The notes: a model not told the origin generated them from the letters alone. 64,000 nucleotides of DNA from Paracoccus alcaliphilus (GCF_028553725.1 NZ_CP067124.1:1436001-1500000); one strand, 5' to 3'; counted from the stretch's first letter, positions 30,201-39,716 are shown. A program made the numbers and translations.

Positions 30201-31598
30201 TCAGGCGATTTCATAGGGCAGGGGACCGTTCCTGTCGCTTGGGATGCGAACCGGCCGGTCTATCGGCGGGACCGATCGCTGATGGCAGTCGGGTCGCGGG
30301 CAGATCCGGCAGGAAATGCCGATGGGTTCGAAGATGCGGGGCTTCGACAGATCCAGCCCGTCGGCATAGACCATCCCTTCCGCATGGATGACCTCGCATC
30401 CCAGCCCGATGGCAAAGCGGCGGATGGGGGCGTTGAACGCGCCCGCCGGTTTCGAGACATCGCGCGACAGCAGCAGATAGCGCACCCCGTCCGGCGTTTC
30501 GGCCAGCTGGCGCAGGAAACGGCCCGGTTGCTCGAACGCCTGATGCACGTTCCACAGCGGGCAGGCGCCGCCGAAACGCGCGAATTGCAGCCTTGTGGCC
30601 GAGTGGCGCTTGGTGATGGTTCCGGCCTGATCGACGCGTACGAAGAAGAACGGCACCCCCTTGGCCGCCGTCCGTTGCAGGGTGGACAGCCGGTGGGCCA
30701 CCTGTTCCAGCGAGGCGTCGAACAGATGCGCCAGCCGTTCCAGATCGTGCCGTTCGGCCTGCGCGGCGTTCAGAAAGGCGCGATAGGGCATCAGCGCCGC
30801 CCCCGCGAAATAGTTGGCCATGCCGATGCGGGCGATGTCGCGGGCCGCCTGACTGCGGAAGCGCGCCAGATCCAACGTCGCCTCCAGCAGGTCGCGCTGG
30901 CGCTCCAGCGCCACCAGATGCAGCAGTTGAAAGACGCGGGTCGGCGCCTCGGCCGTGGCGTTCATGGTGATGTGGTTGCCCTGCCGGCGAAAGACCGCGC
31001 CCGATGGCATATCCGCCAGCGACACCCGGATTCCCATTCCGTCCAGCGCCGCCACCGCCGTCTGCCACGGATCGGCGCGCTGACCGCCGGGGCAGGCAAA
31101 CCGTTCGGCCGCGCGATCCACCGCGTCGATATAGTTGTCGCAGTAATGGAAGAAGTCGCGCACCTCTTCCCACGGTGTGGTCATGGCGTTTTCGCCTGCC
31201 GTGCCGATCGCCTCATCCAGCGCGGCCAGCCGTTCCTGCCCCAGCCGATGCGCACGATAGAGGTCCAGAAAGGCCCGCGCCAGCACCGGCGCATTGGTCG
31301 CCGCCAGCCGCAGATCGGCCAGGGGTGGCACGGTGTCGAACAGCGGGTCGGCCAGCGCCTCCTGCATGTCGATGACCATGCGGTCAGCATCGCCCGCCGC
31401 CAGCACCGACAGATCGATGCCGAATTCCTGCGCCAGCCGCAGCAGCACCCCGGCCGAGATCGGGCGGTGGTTGTTCTCCATCTGCGACAGATAGGGCAGC
31501 GACACCCCCAGCCGGTCCGCGAATTGCCGCTGGCTGAGGCCCGCGCGCGCCCGCGTTTCCCGCAGCGACGCCCCGGCATAGATCTTCTGAGTCGCCAT
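30201..31598 (-). CDS. ScfR-type short-chain fatty acyl-CoA transcriptional regulator
   Basis: This 465-residue regulator has an N-terminal XRE helix-turn-helix (LRETRARAGLSQRQFADRLG, then SLPYLSQMENNHRPIS). A middle ImmA/IrrE-like domain follows, in which the HExxH metal site is degenerate (VFQLLHLVALERQ). A C-terminal DUF2083-type domain has cysteines in SCRICPRPDCHQR. The architecture matches ScfR proteins (PccR, RamB), which sense acyl-CoA such as propionyl- or acetyl-CoA. The ATG at 31598 has two TTTGCAAA boxes just upstream, implying autoregulation. Which acyl-CoA it senses is unknown. Confidence 0.88.
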   Translation of the reverse strand: MATQKIYAGASLRETRARAGLSQRQFADRLGVSLPYLSQMENNHRPISAGVLLRLAQEFGIDLSVLAAGDADRMVIDMQEALADPLFDTVPPLADLRLAATNAPVLARAFLDLYRAHRLGQERLAALDEAIGTAGENAMTTPWEEVRDFFHYCDNYIDAVDRAAERFACPGGQRADPWQTAVAALDGMGIRVSLADMPSGAVFRRQGNHITMNATAEAPTRVFQLLHLVALERQRDLLEATLDLARFRSQAARDIARIGMANYFAGAALMPYRAFLNAAQAERHDLERLAHLFDASLEQVAHRLSTLQRTAAKGVPFFFVRVDQAGTITKRHSATRLQFARFGGACPLWNVHQAFEQPGRFLRQLAETPDGVRYLLLSRDVSKPAGAFNAPIRRFAIGLGCEVIHAEGMVYADGLDLSKPRIFEPIGISCRICPRPDCHQRSVPPIDRPVRIPSDRNGPLPYEIA

Positions 31599-31612
31599 CA
31601 CCGCCTCCCGCA

Positions 31613-31641
31613 TTTGCAAAGGCGTGTCTATCCTTTGCAAA
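31613..31641. promoter_or_regulatory. Paired TTTGCAAA operator at the ScfR promoter
   Basis: Two perfect TTTGCAAA palindromes (31613-31620 and 31634-31641) are separated by 13 bases, giving 21 bases centre to centre or about two helical turns. The nearer one ends 14 bases before the ScfR ATG. The motif is the known ScfR half-site, so the pair is probably an autoregulatory operator. The published PccR spacing is 4 bases, so the spacing here differs. Confidence 0.7.
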
Positions 31642-31719
31642 GCGGGTGGGGCAAGCAGGGTCGTGGTCAGGTTGTCCATGAGGCCAGCATGACATCATGG
31701 CGTTAAGATATGGTTGCCG

Positions 31720-32931
31720 TCAGCCGCTTCTGCGCAGCGCGGCCTCTCGGCGCATGACCCACAGGATCGAGGCGACCGAGCCCGTCGCCGACAGGGCCAT
31801 GATGATCAGCAGCGGCGTGGCGCCCGCGCCCGGTTTCAGCATCGCACCCGCCAGTGCCGCCATTGCCGCGCCGCCCGCGATGGTCAGCGCGCCGCCCAGA
31901 CCGCTGGCGGTTCCGGCCAGTTGCGGGCGCACGCTCATCATGCCGGCATTGGCACTGGGCAGCACCATGCCATTGCCGATCCCCATGACCGCAATAGAGC
32001 CGAAGAAGATGAACGGATTGACGATATCGGCCAGATCCGCCAGCAGCGCCGCCGACAGGGCGACGACGCAAAGGGTTGCGCCCATCAGGATCATCCGGTT
32101 CATGCCCAGCTGCGCCGCCTTGCGCCCCGATATCGCATTGCCCAGCAGATAGCCGATCGAGGGCAGGGCAAAATAATAGCCGACCTGCGCCGGGGACAGG
32201 TGAAACACATATTCGCCCACGAAAGGCGCGCCGCCCAGATAGGCGAAGAACGATCCCGAGGCCAGCGTCGCCGCCCCGCAATAGCCCCAGAACCGGACCG
32301 AGCGCGCCAGCACCGGATAGTTCTGCATCTGCACGCGCAGGGAAATGCCGCCGTCGCGCACCGTCTCGCCCATGTCGCGCCATGCGACCACGGCAACGAT
32401 CACGCCCAGCACGCCCATCATGGCGAAATTCGCCCGCCAGCCGAAGGCCTCGTCCAGAATGCCGCCCACCACCGGGGCCAGCATCGGGATCACCGACATG
32501 CCCATGGTGACATAGCCCAGCATCGAGGCCGCCCGATCGCCGTCGTAAAGGTCGCGGATCACCGCGCGCGGCACCAGCATGCAGGTGCCGATGGCGGCCT
32601 GCACCATGCGGAAGATCAGGAATGTGGTCGCGTCTTGCGCCAGCAGCGTGCCCACGGTGGCCAGCAGAAAGATCGCCAGCCCCGCCAGCACCACCGGCCG
32701 CCGCCCCAGCCGGTCGCTGATCGGCCCGGCCAGCAATTGCAGCACCGCCGTCGCCCCGATATAGGCCGAGACCGACAGCTGCATCACCGCGTAATCGACG
32801 CCGAAATCGCGCGCCATGCCCGGCAGGGACGGCAGGAACACGTTCATCGACAGCGCCGCGATTCCGGTCAGCGCGACCAGCGTCAGCAGATGGGGCGCGG
32901 ATCTGCGGGAAGGGATTTCAGGTGACGTCAT
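31720..32931 (-). CDS. Bcr/CflA family multidrug efflux MFS transporter
   Basis: This 403-residue major facilitator protein has 12 predicted membrane segments. The antiporter-type loop between segments 2 and 3 is present (AGPISDRLGRRPVVL), and motif C-like sequence lies near MLAPVVGGILDEAFGWR. The family expels drugs or small metabolites by proton antiport in the inner membrane. It stands between the ScfR gene and dnaB with about 120-base gaps. The substrate is not predictable. Confidence 0.88.
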   Translation of the reverse strand: MTSPEIPSRRSAPHLLTLVALTGIAALSMNVFLPSLPGMARDFGVDYAVMQLSVSAYIGATAVLQLLAGPISDRLGRRPVVLAGLAIFLLATVGTLLAQDATTFLIFRMVQAAIGTCMLVPRAVIRDLYDGDRAASMLGYVTMGMSVIPMLAPVVGGILDEAFGWRANFAMMGVLGVIVAVVAWRDMGETVRDGGISLRVQMQNYPVLARSVRFWGYCGAATLASGSFFAYLGGAPFVGEYVFHLSPAQVGYYFALPSIGYLLGNAISGRKAAQLGMNRMILMGATLCVVALSAALLADLADIVNPFIFFGSIAVMGIGNGMVLPSANAGMMSVRPQLAGTASGLGGALTIAGGAAMAALAGAMLKPGAGATPLLIIMALSATGSVASILWVMRREAALRRSG

Positions 32932-33054
32932 GGAATATGAACCAGGCCCCCGGACAGATCAGCCCAAGGCCCACGCCATGCCGCCACGGTCCTGACGACG
33001 TCCGACGTGTTGGGCAGGCCGATGGCGACGACCGGAACAGGCAGGGACACGTCG

Positions 33055-34542
33055 TCAGTCCCACTGGCTCTGTCGGTCGCGGGCAAGGTTGCCAAAGCGG
33101 GTGAACTGGCCTTCGAAGGACAGCTCGACCGTGCCGATGGGGCCGTGGCGCTGCTTGCCAAGGATCACTTCGGCCTTGCCGTGGCATGTCTCCATCACCT
33201 GCTGCCATTTCGCCATCGCGTCCAGATCGCTGTCCGAGGGCTTTTCGCGTTCGCGGTAATATTCCTCGCGGAAGACGAACATGACGATATCGGCGTCCTG
33301 CTCGATCGAGCCGGATTCGCGCAGGTCGGACAGTTGCGGGCGCTTGTCCTCGCGGTTCTCGACCTGACGCGACAGCTGCGACAGCGCGATGACGGGGATG
33401 TTCAGCTCCTTGGCGACGGCTTTCAGCCCTTGTGTGATCTCGGACACCTCGTTGACGCGGTTGTCGCGGGCGGATGCGGCCTTCAGCAGTTGCAGATAGT
33501 CCACCATCAGCACATCCAGCCCATGCGTCCGCTTCAGCTTGCGCGCGCGGGCGGCCAGCTGGTTGATCGGCAGGGCGGGCGTGTCGTCGATATAAAGCGG
33601 GCAGTTCTGCAACGCATGGGCGGCCTCGACAAAGCGGCGGAACTCGGCCTCGTCCATATTGCCGCTGCGGATGCGCTCGCTTGGCACTTCGGCGGCCTCG
33701 GACAGGATGCGGGCGGCCAGCTGTTCGGCCGACATCTCAAGGCTGAAAAAGCCGACGACGCCGCCCTCGATGGTGCCGACAGAGCCGTCGGGACGTTCGC
33801 CGGCCTTGTGCGTCTTGGCGATGTTGAAGGCGATGTTCGTCGCCAACGAGGTTTTCCCCATCGAGGGGCGACCGGCCAGAATGATCAGGTCGGATTTGTT
33901 CAGCCCACCCATCTTGCCGTCCAGATCGACCAGCCCGGTCGAGATCCCCGACAGCTTGCCGTCGCGCTGATAGGCGGCATTCGCGGTCTCGACCGCGCCG
34001 GTGACGGCCTTGAGGAAGGACTGGAAGCCGCGCTCGGCCACCCCCTGCTCGCCCAGCTTGTACAGTGTCTGTTCGGCGGTCTTGATCTGTTCTTCGGCGT
34101 CGTCGCCGACCTCGACCGTCGCCGCGCGCGAGGCGATGTCCTGCCCCAGCGCGATCAACTCGCGGCGCAGGGCGAATTCGCGGATCATCTGCGCATAGTC
34201 CCGCGCCGCATAGGCCGAGATCGCCGCCCCCGCCAGCCGCGCCAGATAGGGTGCGCCGCCCAGTTCCTTCAGCCCCTCATCATGCTCCATGAAGGCCTTG
34301 ATGGTGACCGGGCTGGCCAGCGCATTCTTGCGGATGCGTTCGGCACAGATATCGAAGATGCGGGCATGGACCGGGTGATAGAAGTGATCGCCCTTGATGA
34401 TCTGGCTGACCCGGTCGAACACGTCGTTATTGGTCAGCAGCGCGCCCAGAAGCTGCTGCTCGGCCTCGATCGAATAGGGGACGGCCTGCTTGTCCTCGGC
34501 GGTGCCGTCCTGCCCCGGAATGATCGCGCGCAAACCGCTCAT
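33055..34542 (-). CDS. dnaB: Replicative DNA helicase DnaB
   Basis: DnaB is the hexameric 5'-3' helicase of the replication fork. The 495-residue protein has an N-terminal DnaG-interacting helical domain (PYSIEAEQQLLGALLTNND), and Walker A LAGRPSMGKTSLATNIAFN near residue 222. FFSLEMSAEQLAARIL, Walker B VLMVDYLQLL, and ALSQLSRQVENREDKRPQLS complete the RecA-like core. No intein is present and the length is normal. Confidence 0.97.
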   Translation of the reverse strand: MSGLRAIIPGQDGTAEDKQAVPYSIEAEQQLLGALLTNNDVFDRVSQIIKGDHFYHPVHARIFDICAERIRKNALASPVTIKAFMEHDEGLKELGGAPYLARLAGAAISAYAARDYAQMIREFALRRELIALGQDIASRAATVEVGDDAEEQIKTAEQTLYKLGEQGVAERGFQSFLKAVTGAVETANAAYQRDGKLSGISTGLVDLDGKMGGLNKSDLIILAGRPSMGKTSLATNIAFNIAKTHKAGERPDGSVGTIEGGVVGFFSLEMSAEQLAARILSEAAEVPSERIRSGNMDEAEFRRFVEAAHALQNCPLYIDDTPALPINQLAARARKLKRTHGLDVLMVDYLQLLKAASARDNRVNEVSEITQGLKAVAKELNIPVIALSQLSRQVENREDKRPQLSDLRESGSIEQDADIVMFVFREEYYREREKPSDSDLDAMAKWQQVMETCHGKAEVILGKQRHGPIGTVELSFEGQFTRFGNLARDRQSQWD

Positions 34543-34666
34543 TTTGACCCATGCCCCGATTTTGTGGTTATGACGACCCTTCTACCTCATGTGAAGGCCG
34601 CGCGAAATCCCGCGCGGCCGCATTTCGGTGGGCAGGTCTGTGGATGGCCTGTGGATAACCTCGCCG

Positions 34667-35338
34667 TCAGCCGTTTGCCGCCTGCCATGCGCGCGGATCG
34701 GTCAGGAACGCCTCGACCTCGGCCAGTGTTTTGTCGTCGAAGGCCTTTTGCGCGCGGGCCTCGGCCAGCACGTCCCACCATGTGCAGAGATAATGCAGGG
34801 CGACCCCGTGATCGGCCAACCGCTGCGTCGTTTCCGGAAAGATGCCGTAATAGAAGATCACCGCCGTATGCGCGCAGCTTGCCCCGGTGTCGCGGATCGC
34901 ATCGACGAAGGACAGCTTGGATCCGCCATCCGTGGTCAGATCCTCGACCAGCAGCACCCGCTGGCCCTCGGTCATCACGCCCTCGATCCGGGCATTTCGG
35001 CCGTAACCCTTGGGCTTCTTGCGCACATAGGTCATCGGCAGGGCCAGACGTTCGGCCATCATGGCGGCAAAGGGGATGCCTGCGGTTTCGCCCCCCGCCA
35101 CATTGTCGAAGACCTCGAAACCGGCATCGCGCATCACCGTTGCGGCCATGAAATCCAGCAGCGTCTGGCGCACGCGCGGAAAGCTGATGATCCGGCGGCA
35201 ATCGACATAGGTCGGCCCCTTCAGGCCGGACGCATAGGTAAAGGGAGTTTCGGCGTTGAAGTCCACCGCCTTGATCTCCAGCAGCATCCGGGCGGACAGG
35301 CGGGCGATTTCCTCGCGCGTGGGAAAGGTCAGGCTCAT
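34667..35338 (-). CDS. pyrE: Orotate phosphoribosyltransferase
   Basis: PyrE makes orotidine 5'-phosphate from orotate and PRPP in UMP synthesis. The ATG at 35338 gives 223 residues starting [20 protein letters not shown]; the frame continues upstream only as a shadow of pyrC. The PRPP loop is [17 protein letters not shown] near residue 122, with [17 protein letters not shown] just before it. It overlaps pyrC by 4 bases, forming a pyrC-pyrE operon on the minus strand. Confidence 0.95.
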   Translation of the reverse strand: MSLTFPTREEIARLSARMLLEIKAVDFNAETPFTYASGLKGPTYVDCRRIISFPRVRQTLLDFMAATVMRDAGFEVFDNVAGGETAGIPFAAMMAERLALPMTYVRKKPKGYGRNARIEGVMTEGQRVLLVEDLTTDGGSKLSFVDAIRDTGASCAHTAVIFYYGIFPETTQRLADHGVALHYLCTWWDVLAEARAQKAFDDKTLAEVEAFLTDPRAWQAANG

Positions 35339-36381
35339 GCGTCCTCCAGATGCCAGTACAGGGGATGGCCGGGGTCGAAGACCGTCACGGTCTCGTCCCC
35401 GGCATTGATGGTTGCCGGATAATCGGCGGGCGTGTCGCGTTTCACCAGCCGGATGCGGTCCGCGTTCGCGGGCAGGCCATAGAAGGCGGCGCCGTTCAGG
35501 CTGGCAAAGGCTTCCAGCCGGTCCAGCGCGTTTTCTTCCTCGAAGACATGGGCAAGGATCGACATGGTATTGGGCGCGGTAAAGCACCCGGCGCACCCGC
35601 AGGGTTGCAGCTTGGCGCTGTCGGGATGGGGCGCGCTGTCGGTGCCAAGGAAGAACCGCGCCTCGCCACTGGTCGCCGCATCGCGCAGGGCAAGGCGATG
35701 GGATTCGCGCTTGGCCACCGGCAGGCAGTAATAATGCGGCCGGATGCCGCCCGCCAGAATGGCGTTGCGGTTGATGACCAGATGATGCGTGGTAATCGTC
35801 GCGCCCAGATCATCCCCGCCGCTGCGCGCATAATCCACGCCGTCGCTGGTCGTGATATGTTCCATCACCACGCGCAGGCCGGGGGTCGCGCGGCGGACCG
35901 GGTCCAGCACGCGGTCGATGAACACCGCCTCGCGGTCGAAGATGTCCACGGCGGGGTCGGTCACCTCGCCATGAACACACAGTGGAATGCCGGCTTCGGC
36001 CATCGCCTCCAGCACCGGGCGGACGCGGTCGAAATCGGTCACGCCGCTGGCGGAATTGGTGGTCGCGCCTGCCGGATACAGCTTGACCGCGCGGATGATT
36101 CCGTCCCGATGGGCGGCCACCACATCGGCGGGATTGGTGCCGTCCGTAAGGTAAAGCGTCATCTGCGGCTGCAACGCCGCGCCGTCGGGCAGGGCGGCAA
36201 GGATGCGGTCGCGATAGGCGGCGGCCTGGGCGCCCGTAACCACGGGCGGCACCAGATTGGGCATGATGATCGCGCGGCCAAAATCCGCGGAATGCCCTGC
36301 AACTGCTTGCAGCATCGCGCCATCGCGCAGATGCAGGTGCCAGTCGTCCGGGCGGCAAAGGGTGATGCTGTGCTGGTCCAT
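35335..36381 (-). CDS. pyrC: Dihydroorotase (class II type)
   Basis: PyrC is the zinc amidohydrolase that closes carbamoyl-aspartate to dihydroorotate. The 348-residue protein has the metal motif [12 protein letters not shown] at residues 11-22. [19 protein letters not shown] lies near residue 137, followed by [33 protein letters not shown], and [12 protein letters not shown] near residue 245. These are all class II dihydroorotase signatures. It is first in the operon with pyrE. Confidence 0.96.
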   Translation of the reverse strand: MDQHSITLCRPDDWHLHLRDGAMLQAVAGHSADFGRAIIMPNLVPPVVTGAQAAAYRDRILAALPDGAALQPQMTLYLTDGTNPADVVAAHRDGIIRAVKLYPAGATTNSASGVTDFDRVRPVLEAMAEAGIPLCVHGEVTDPAVDIFDREAVFIDRVLDPVRRATPGLRVVMEHITTSDGVDYARSGGDDLGATITTHHLVINRNAILAGGIRPHYYCLPVAKRESHRLALRDAATSGEARFFLGTDSAPHPDSAKLQPCGCAGCFTAPNTMSILAHVFEEENALDRLEAFASLNGAAFYGLPANADRIRLVKRDTPADYPATINAGDETVTVFDPGHPLYWHLEDA

Positions 36382-36546
36382 GGCCTGTCTCTATACACGG
36401 GCCGCGCGGCTTGCCAAGCCGCCTCGAACCCGGCGCCAGCCATTCGTTCCGGCGATGAGAGCTATACCAAAGTGCCGGTTGTGCGAGCGGCGAATGACTT
36501 GCAGCATGCACCACCTGCCTTTGAACCACGCCATTATAACGGATTT

Positions 36547-36876
36547 ATGTATATGACCCCATCGGACGCAAAGCGTATCATCTCGCAGAACATGCCGCTT
36601 TATCTGTGGTTTCAGATGGGGCGGATTGCCTTTGAATCGCAGATGGTGATCGCAATGCGGATGGCGGGCATGATGGGCATCGTCGAGCAAAGCCCCGGAG
36701 AACCGTACCGGATGGTGGCCGAAAAGCAGGCCGCCGCGTCCGAGGCCTTTCACGGCGTCGTCCGCGCCGCCAGTCGCGGGCAGGGCTATGACCGGATGAT
36801 GGCGGCGGCGCTGCGGCCCTATAGCCGTCGCACCAATGCCAATTCGCGCCGCCTGACCCGCGCCAAGGCCCGCTGA
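36547..36876 (+). CDS. Conserved small protein, often labelled 'antifreeze protein' in Rhodobacteraceae
   Basis: This 109-residue protein has a methionine-rich amphipathic first half (LYLWFQMGRIAFESQMVIAM, then RMAGMMGI) and a basic C-terminus (YSRRTNANSRRLTRAKAR). The frame is open far upstream, but only the part from the ATG at 36547 resembles a protein I know: small Met/Ala-rich Rhodobacterales proteins carried in databases as antifreeze-like, with no evidence for that role. The helical pattern is also reminiscent of phasin-like granule proteins. Function unknown. Confidence 0.6.
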   Translation: MYMTPSDAKRIISQNMPLYLWFQMGRIAFESQMVIAMRMAGMMGIVEQSPGEPYRMVAEKQAAASEAFHGVVRAASRGQGYDRMMAAALRPYSRRTNANSRRLTRAKAR

Positions 36877-36886
36877 ACGGGTCCCG

Positions 36887-37762
36887 TCAGGCCGAGATGA
36901 ACTCGACCCCCGGAAGCGCCGCGATTTCGGCCACATCCGCGTAATAGGTCGCCGTCACCTCATCCACCAGCGCCTGATCCCAGCCGGGCAGGTTGATGTC
37001 CTGTTCCAGCGCGCCGGGCAGGGCGTGCTGATCCAGCGCCTCGGCAAAGATCCGGCGACGGTCGGCGATGGACAGCTGATCGCGTTCGCCCAATGCCGCG
37101 CGCAGATGCGGCAGACCGGCATCGCCCAGCAATTCATGCATATAGACCAGAGAGCCAGCCAGAGGCTGATCGGCCGGCAGATCGGCAGCCAGCCGCACCA
37201 CCTCGGGCCAGATCATCGGCACATCCTCGTGGCACCAGACGACCAGCCGCCGTCCGCGCAGGGATTGCAGCAGCCTGCGGATCGCGTCGTTCCAGCGCAG
37301 GTCCAGAGGGGTGATCCCCTGCATCAGCGCCTGATAATTGCCGCCCGCGACAAGGGGGCTGATCTCGGTCAGCAGCGGGCCGGGATTGCGCAGGGCCAGA
37401 AAGAACTCGGCCTCGATGCTGGGAAAGAGGTTCGCCAGTGCCAGCGCCCGCGATGCGATCTGCGGATACATGACGCCGCGTCCCGCCACCCGTCCCGGTG
37501 CGCCCAGAAAACCGGAATTGGACAGGACCACGCGTTGGGTGTCGTCATGCTCCAGCACCGCGTCCAGCATGATCTGTTCCATGTCCGGCGTCGCCATGCC
37601 GCCGTTCAGCGCCATCAGCGCCTCTTCGAAGATCCCGCGATAGCGGGCGGGCGTGACGATCTCGGTCTGCCGCGCCAGCAACGGGGTGCGGTTGTTCAGC
37701 AGCGTCTTCAGCATGCGGTCGCCGTCGGTGCAATGCACCCCGAGATGGAAGACCATATGCAT
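36887..37762 (-). CDS. Conserved protein, possibly degenerate sulfotransferase-like
   Basis: This 291-residue protein starts MHMVFHLGVHCTDGDRMLKT. That opening resembles the H-x-G-x-H-K-T-G-T 5'-phosphosulfate-binding loop of bacterial sulfotransferase-like proteins, but the lysine and the second threonine/glycine are replaced (HCTDGD). A segment RGRRLVVWCHEDVPMIWPEVV follows mid-protein. I know similar proteins in Rhodobacteraceae only as hypothetical. The frame upstream of 37762 has no family character. The gene ends 11 bases from the convergent small Met-rich gene. Confidence 0.6.
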   Translation of the reverse strand: MHMVFHLGVHCTDGDRMLKTLLNNRTPLLARQTEIVTPARYRGIFEEALMALNGGMATPDMEQIMLDAVLEHDDTQRVVLSNSGFLGAPGRVAGRGVMYPQIASRALALANLFPSIEAEFFLALRNPGPLLTEISPLVAGGNYQALMQGITPLDLRWNDAIRRLLQSLRGRRLVVWCHEDVPMIWPEVVRLAADLPADQPLAGSLVYMHELLGDAGLPHLRAALGERDQLSIADRRRIFAEALDQHALPGALEQDINLPGWDQALVDEVTATYYADVAEIAALPGVEFISA

Positions 37763-37976
37763 GTTGGCTGCCCCGTCCGTTTCCGTGTCCTGCCCCTTGC
37801 GGGTCGCGCGCACATTATCGCCCCCGGTCGCGCAGTCAAATCGGTTTCGGCAAGCCCTTGCTGACATCTGCGCGAACGCCCGCGCCCGATCGTTCCGGGC
37901 CACCCGGCGCACAGCCCGCTTGCAGAATTGGTCCAGTCGCGCTATCGCAACCCTGCGGTGCCGCACGCGCCGCCGC

Positions 37977-38052
37977 GCCGGTATAGCTCAGCTGGTAGAG
38001 CACGTGATTTGTAATCTCGGGGTCGGGGGTTCGATTCCCTCTGCCGGCACCA
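37977..38052 (+). tRNA. tRNA-Thr (anticodon UGU)
   Basis: A 76-base cloverleaf has acceptor stem GCCGGTA / TGCCGGC, D-arm GCTC-AGCTGGTA-GAGC, anticodon loop TTTGTAA (anticodon TGT), T-arm GGGGGTTCGATTCCCTC-type, discriminator A and an encoded CCA at 38050-38052. One U-U mismatch sits in the middle of the anticodon stem. The insertion-sequence region begins immediately downstream, so this tRNA marks the left edge of the accessory region. Confidence 0.95.
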
Positions 38053-38218
38053 TCTTGACCTTAATAATAACTTGTTATCAATAACTTGGACTGAAGGGTG
38101 TATTTTTGGCTCCCCTTTAGGTCAACCTTATCCTCGCGCGCGTAACAGCATGTTAGGGTGCGGCAAAGAAGCAACAGCAACCATAACGGGCCAACTCTGC
38201 TGGGCTGCCCCTCGATCC
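38053..38218. other. AT-richer spacer between tRNA-Thr and IS remnants
   Basis: These 166 bases hold no recognisable gene. The first 60 bases are distinctly AT-rich compared with the rest of the window (ATAATAACTTGTTATCAATA). The second half reads open on the minus strand into the IS630 fragment, giving that broken transposase a foreign tail rich in Ala and Cys. It may be another element's debris. Confidence 0.4.
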
Positions 38219-38771
38219 GGCCATGTAAAGGCCGACGATATCCTGCACCTTGTCGACAAACAGCGGATCGGTCGAGAGCTTGAAGGTCTCGCTCCGATGT
38301 GGCTGCAGTCCGAAGGCGGCCCAGATCCGGCGGATCGTGGTATGCGACAGGCCCGTCGCCGCAGCCATCGAACGGATCGACCAATGGGTGGCGTCCTTCG
38401 GCGTGGTGTTCAGCGTCCGTTCGATGACCTCGGCCACCTGGTCGTCCGATACCGTGCGGGGCCGGCCGGGACGATATTCGTCGGTCAATCCTTCAATCCG
38501 GTCCTTCACGAACCGTCTGCGCCACTTGCCGACAGTATGCTCATGCACCCCGAGCCGCGCGCCGATCTCCTTGCTTTGCTAGCCCTTCCGCGCAGAGCAG
38601 AACCATCCGGCATCGGTCCGACAGCGACCGCGCGGCCTTGTGACGCCGGACCTGCGCCTCGAGAAAGTCGCGTTCATCGGCACTCAGAACCACCTCGTCC
38701 GCCACCCGGCCTACCATATCATCCATCCGAAATCGTCAGGGTCAATGATATGAACTACAGTTCCAGGTGAC
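38219..38771 (-). mobile_element. IS630-type element A, truncated copy 1
   Basis: This fragment is nearly identical to the corresponding part of the full copy at 50701-51897. It keeps the terminal inverted repeat (ending GTTCCAGGTGAC at 38771, next to TA at 38772-38773). It also keeps the N-terminal helix-turn-helix part of the transposase ([20 protein letters not shown], then [20 protein letters not shown]). The similarity stops at 38219, so the catalytic DDE half is missing. It carries the same frameshift as copy 2. It was inserted inside the IS3-type orfB. Confidence 0.85.
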
Positions 38772-39470
38772 TAGAGAAACCCGCGCCGCACCGGCAGATA
38801 GGTGATGTCGGCGCACCAGACCTGATTGGGCCGATCGACCCGCAGCCCACCCAGCAGATAGGGATGGGTCTTGTGCCCCTTCGCCGGCCTGCTGGTAGCG
38901 GTTTTCTGCTAGATCGGCATCGGACACCGAAGAAGGGCGTTTCCAGGAACTGTTCATCGATCAGCCGCATGAGGGCGAGGTTCTGCGCGCTCTCGCCCTT
39001 TGCTGCGTAATGGAAGGACGGGCGCGAGATCGACAGCAGCTTGCACCGCCGAGTGATCGACAAGTCCGGATGATCCGGCTCAACCATGCCGCGCCCCACT
39101 TCCCGTCCAGGGCTTCAGCCTTCTTTCCAAAAAAAGCACTGGCCACCACCAGTTCCCCGATCCAGGCGTGGAGGTCCCTCACCTGCACCTCGTCGATCTC
39201 GGGCTTTTCCGACCCCCGCGTTCGAACACATCCAAGGCGCCTTCCAGCAGGGCGCGTTTCCACTGCTGAACCATCGTCAGATGAACGCCGAACCGGCTTG
39301 CCAACCCGGCCGCAGTCTCTTCGCCCTTCAAGGCTTCCCGGGCGACATCCGCCTTGAACCCGGGCGCGGGCTGCTTGCGTTTCGACAGCTCTGATCTCCT
39401 TTTCGACGAAGATCAGCAGGCTGCAAATCATAGCTTATATCAGTGCCCAAAAATCGGGGGGTGGCTCAAA
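38772..39470 (-). pseudogene. IS3-type element, 5' part (orfA and N-terminal half of orfB), broken
   Basis: Minus-strand reading shows an orfA-like helix-turn-helix (ADVAREALKGEETAAGLASR, then FGVHLTMVQQWKRALLEGA). A frameshift follows, then GSEKPEIDEVQVRDLHAWIG. The start of orfB is DLSITRRCKLLSISRPSFHY with LIDEQFLETPFFGVR. A deletion and frame change leads to DITYLPVRRGFL. The sequence then stops at a TA where IS630 copy 1 is inserted. The likely element end TGAGCCACCC lies near 39470. No catalytic rve domain remains, so it is dead. Confidence 0.8.
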
Positions 39471-39716
39471 ATTAGCGAAGAAGGCGTCCGTGAAACATCG
39501 GCATATTCAAAAGACGCGACCATCAAACGCTTCCCTTACGAAGACCAAACAATTTCGCACCCATCTCGCTTACTTCATGGTCGCCTGCAACTTCGCGCAT
39601 AGGCCCAAGCCCCCCGGCGGCCTCATCCCTTACGAATACATCTGCAAGATGTGGATTTCAGGGCCAGACAGATCCATCCTGAATCCGATACACCGGATGC
39701 CGGGACTGAACAGCTA
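39471..39716 (+). pseudogene. IS481-type transposase, C-terminal remnant
   Basis: The plus strand shows KDATIKRFPYED, then after a frame change FMVACNFAHRPKPPGGLIPY, then EYICKMWISGPDRSILNPIH and MPGLN. This is the C-terminal tail pattern of IS481-family transposases. No catalytic core is left. The remnant ends at the TA (39715-39716) into which IS630-type element B inserted. A related tail occurs at 52200-52326. Confidence 0.75.

Noticed and set aside
28508..30391. 627-codon open frame on the plus strand
   Set aside because: Shadow of the bactofilin and M23 peptidase genes, which have clear domains on the other strand.
35350..36546. 5' extension of the small Met-rich gene to 508 codons
   Set aside because: Everything before 36547 lies antisense to pyrC and has no protein character.
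38063..38095. Imperfect palindrome CTTGTTAT-CA-ATAACTTG after the tRNA as an att or recombination site
   Set aside because: Only 6 of 8 positions pair and no matching copy was seen at the right end of the region.
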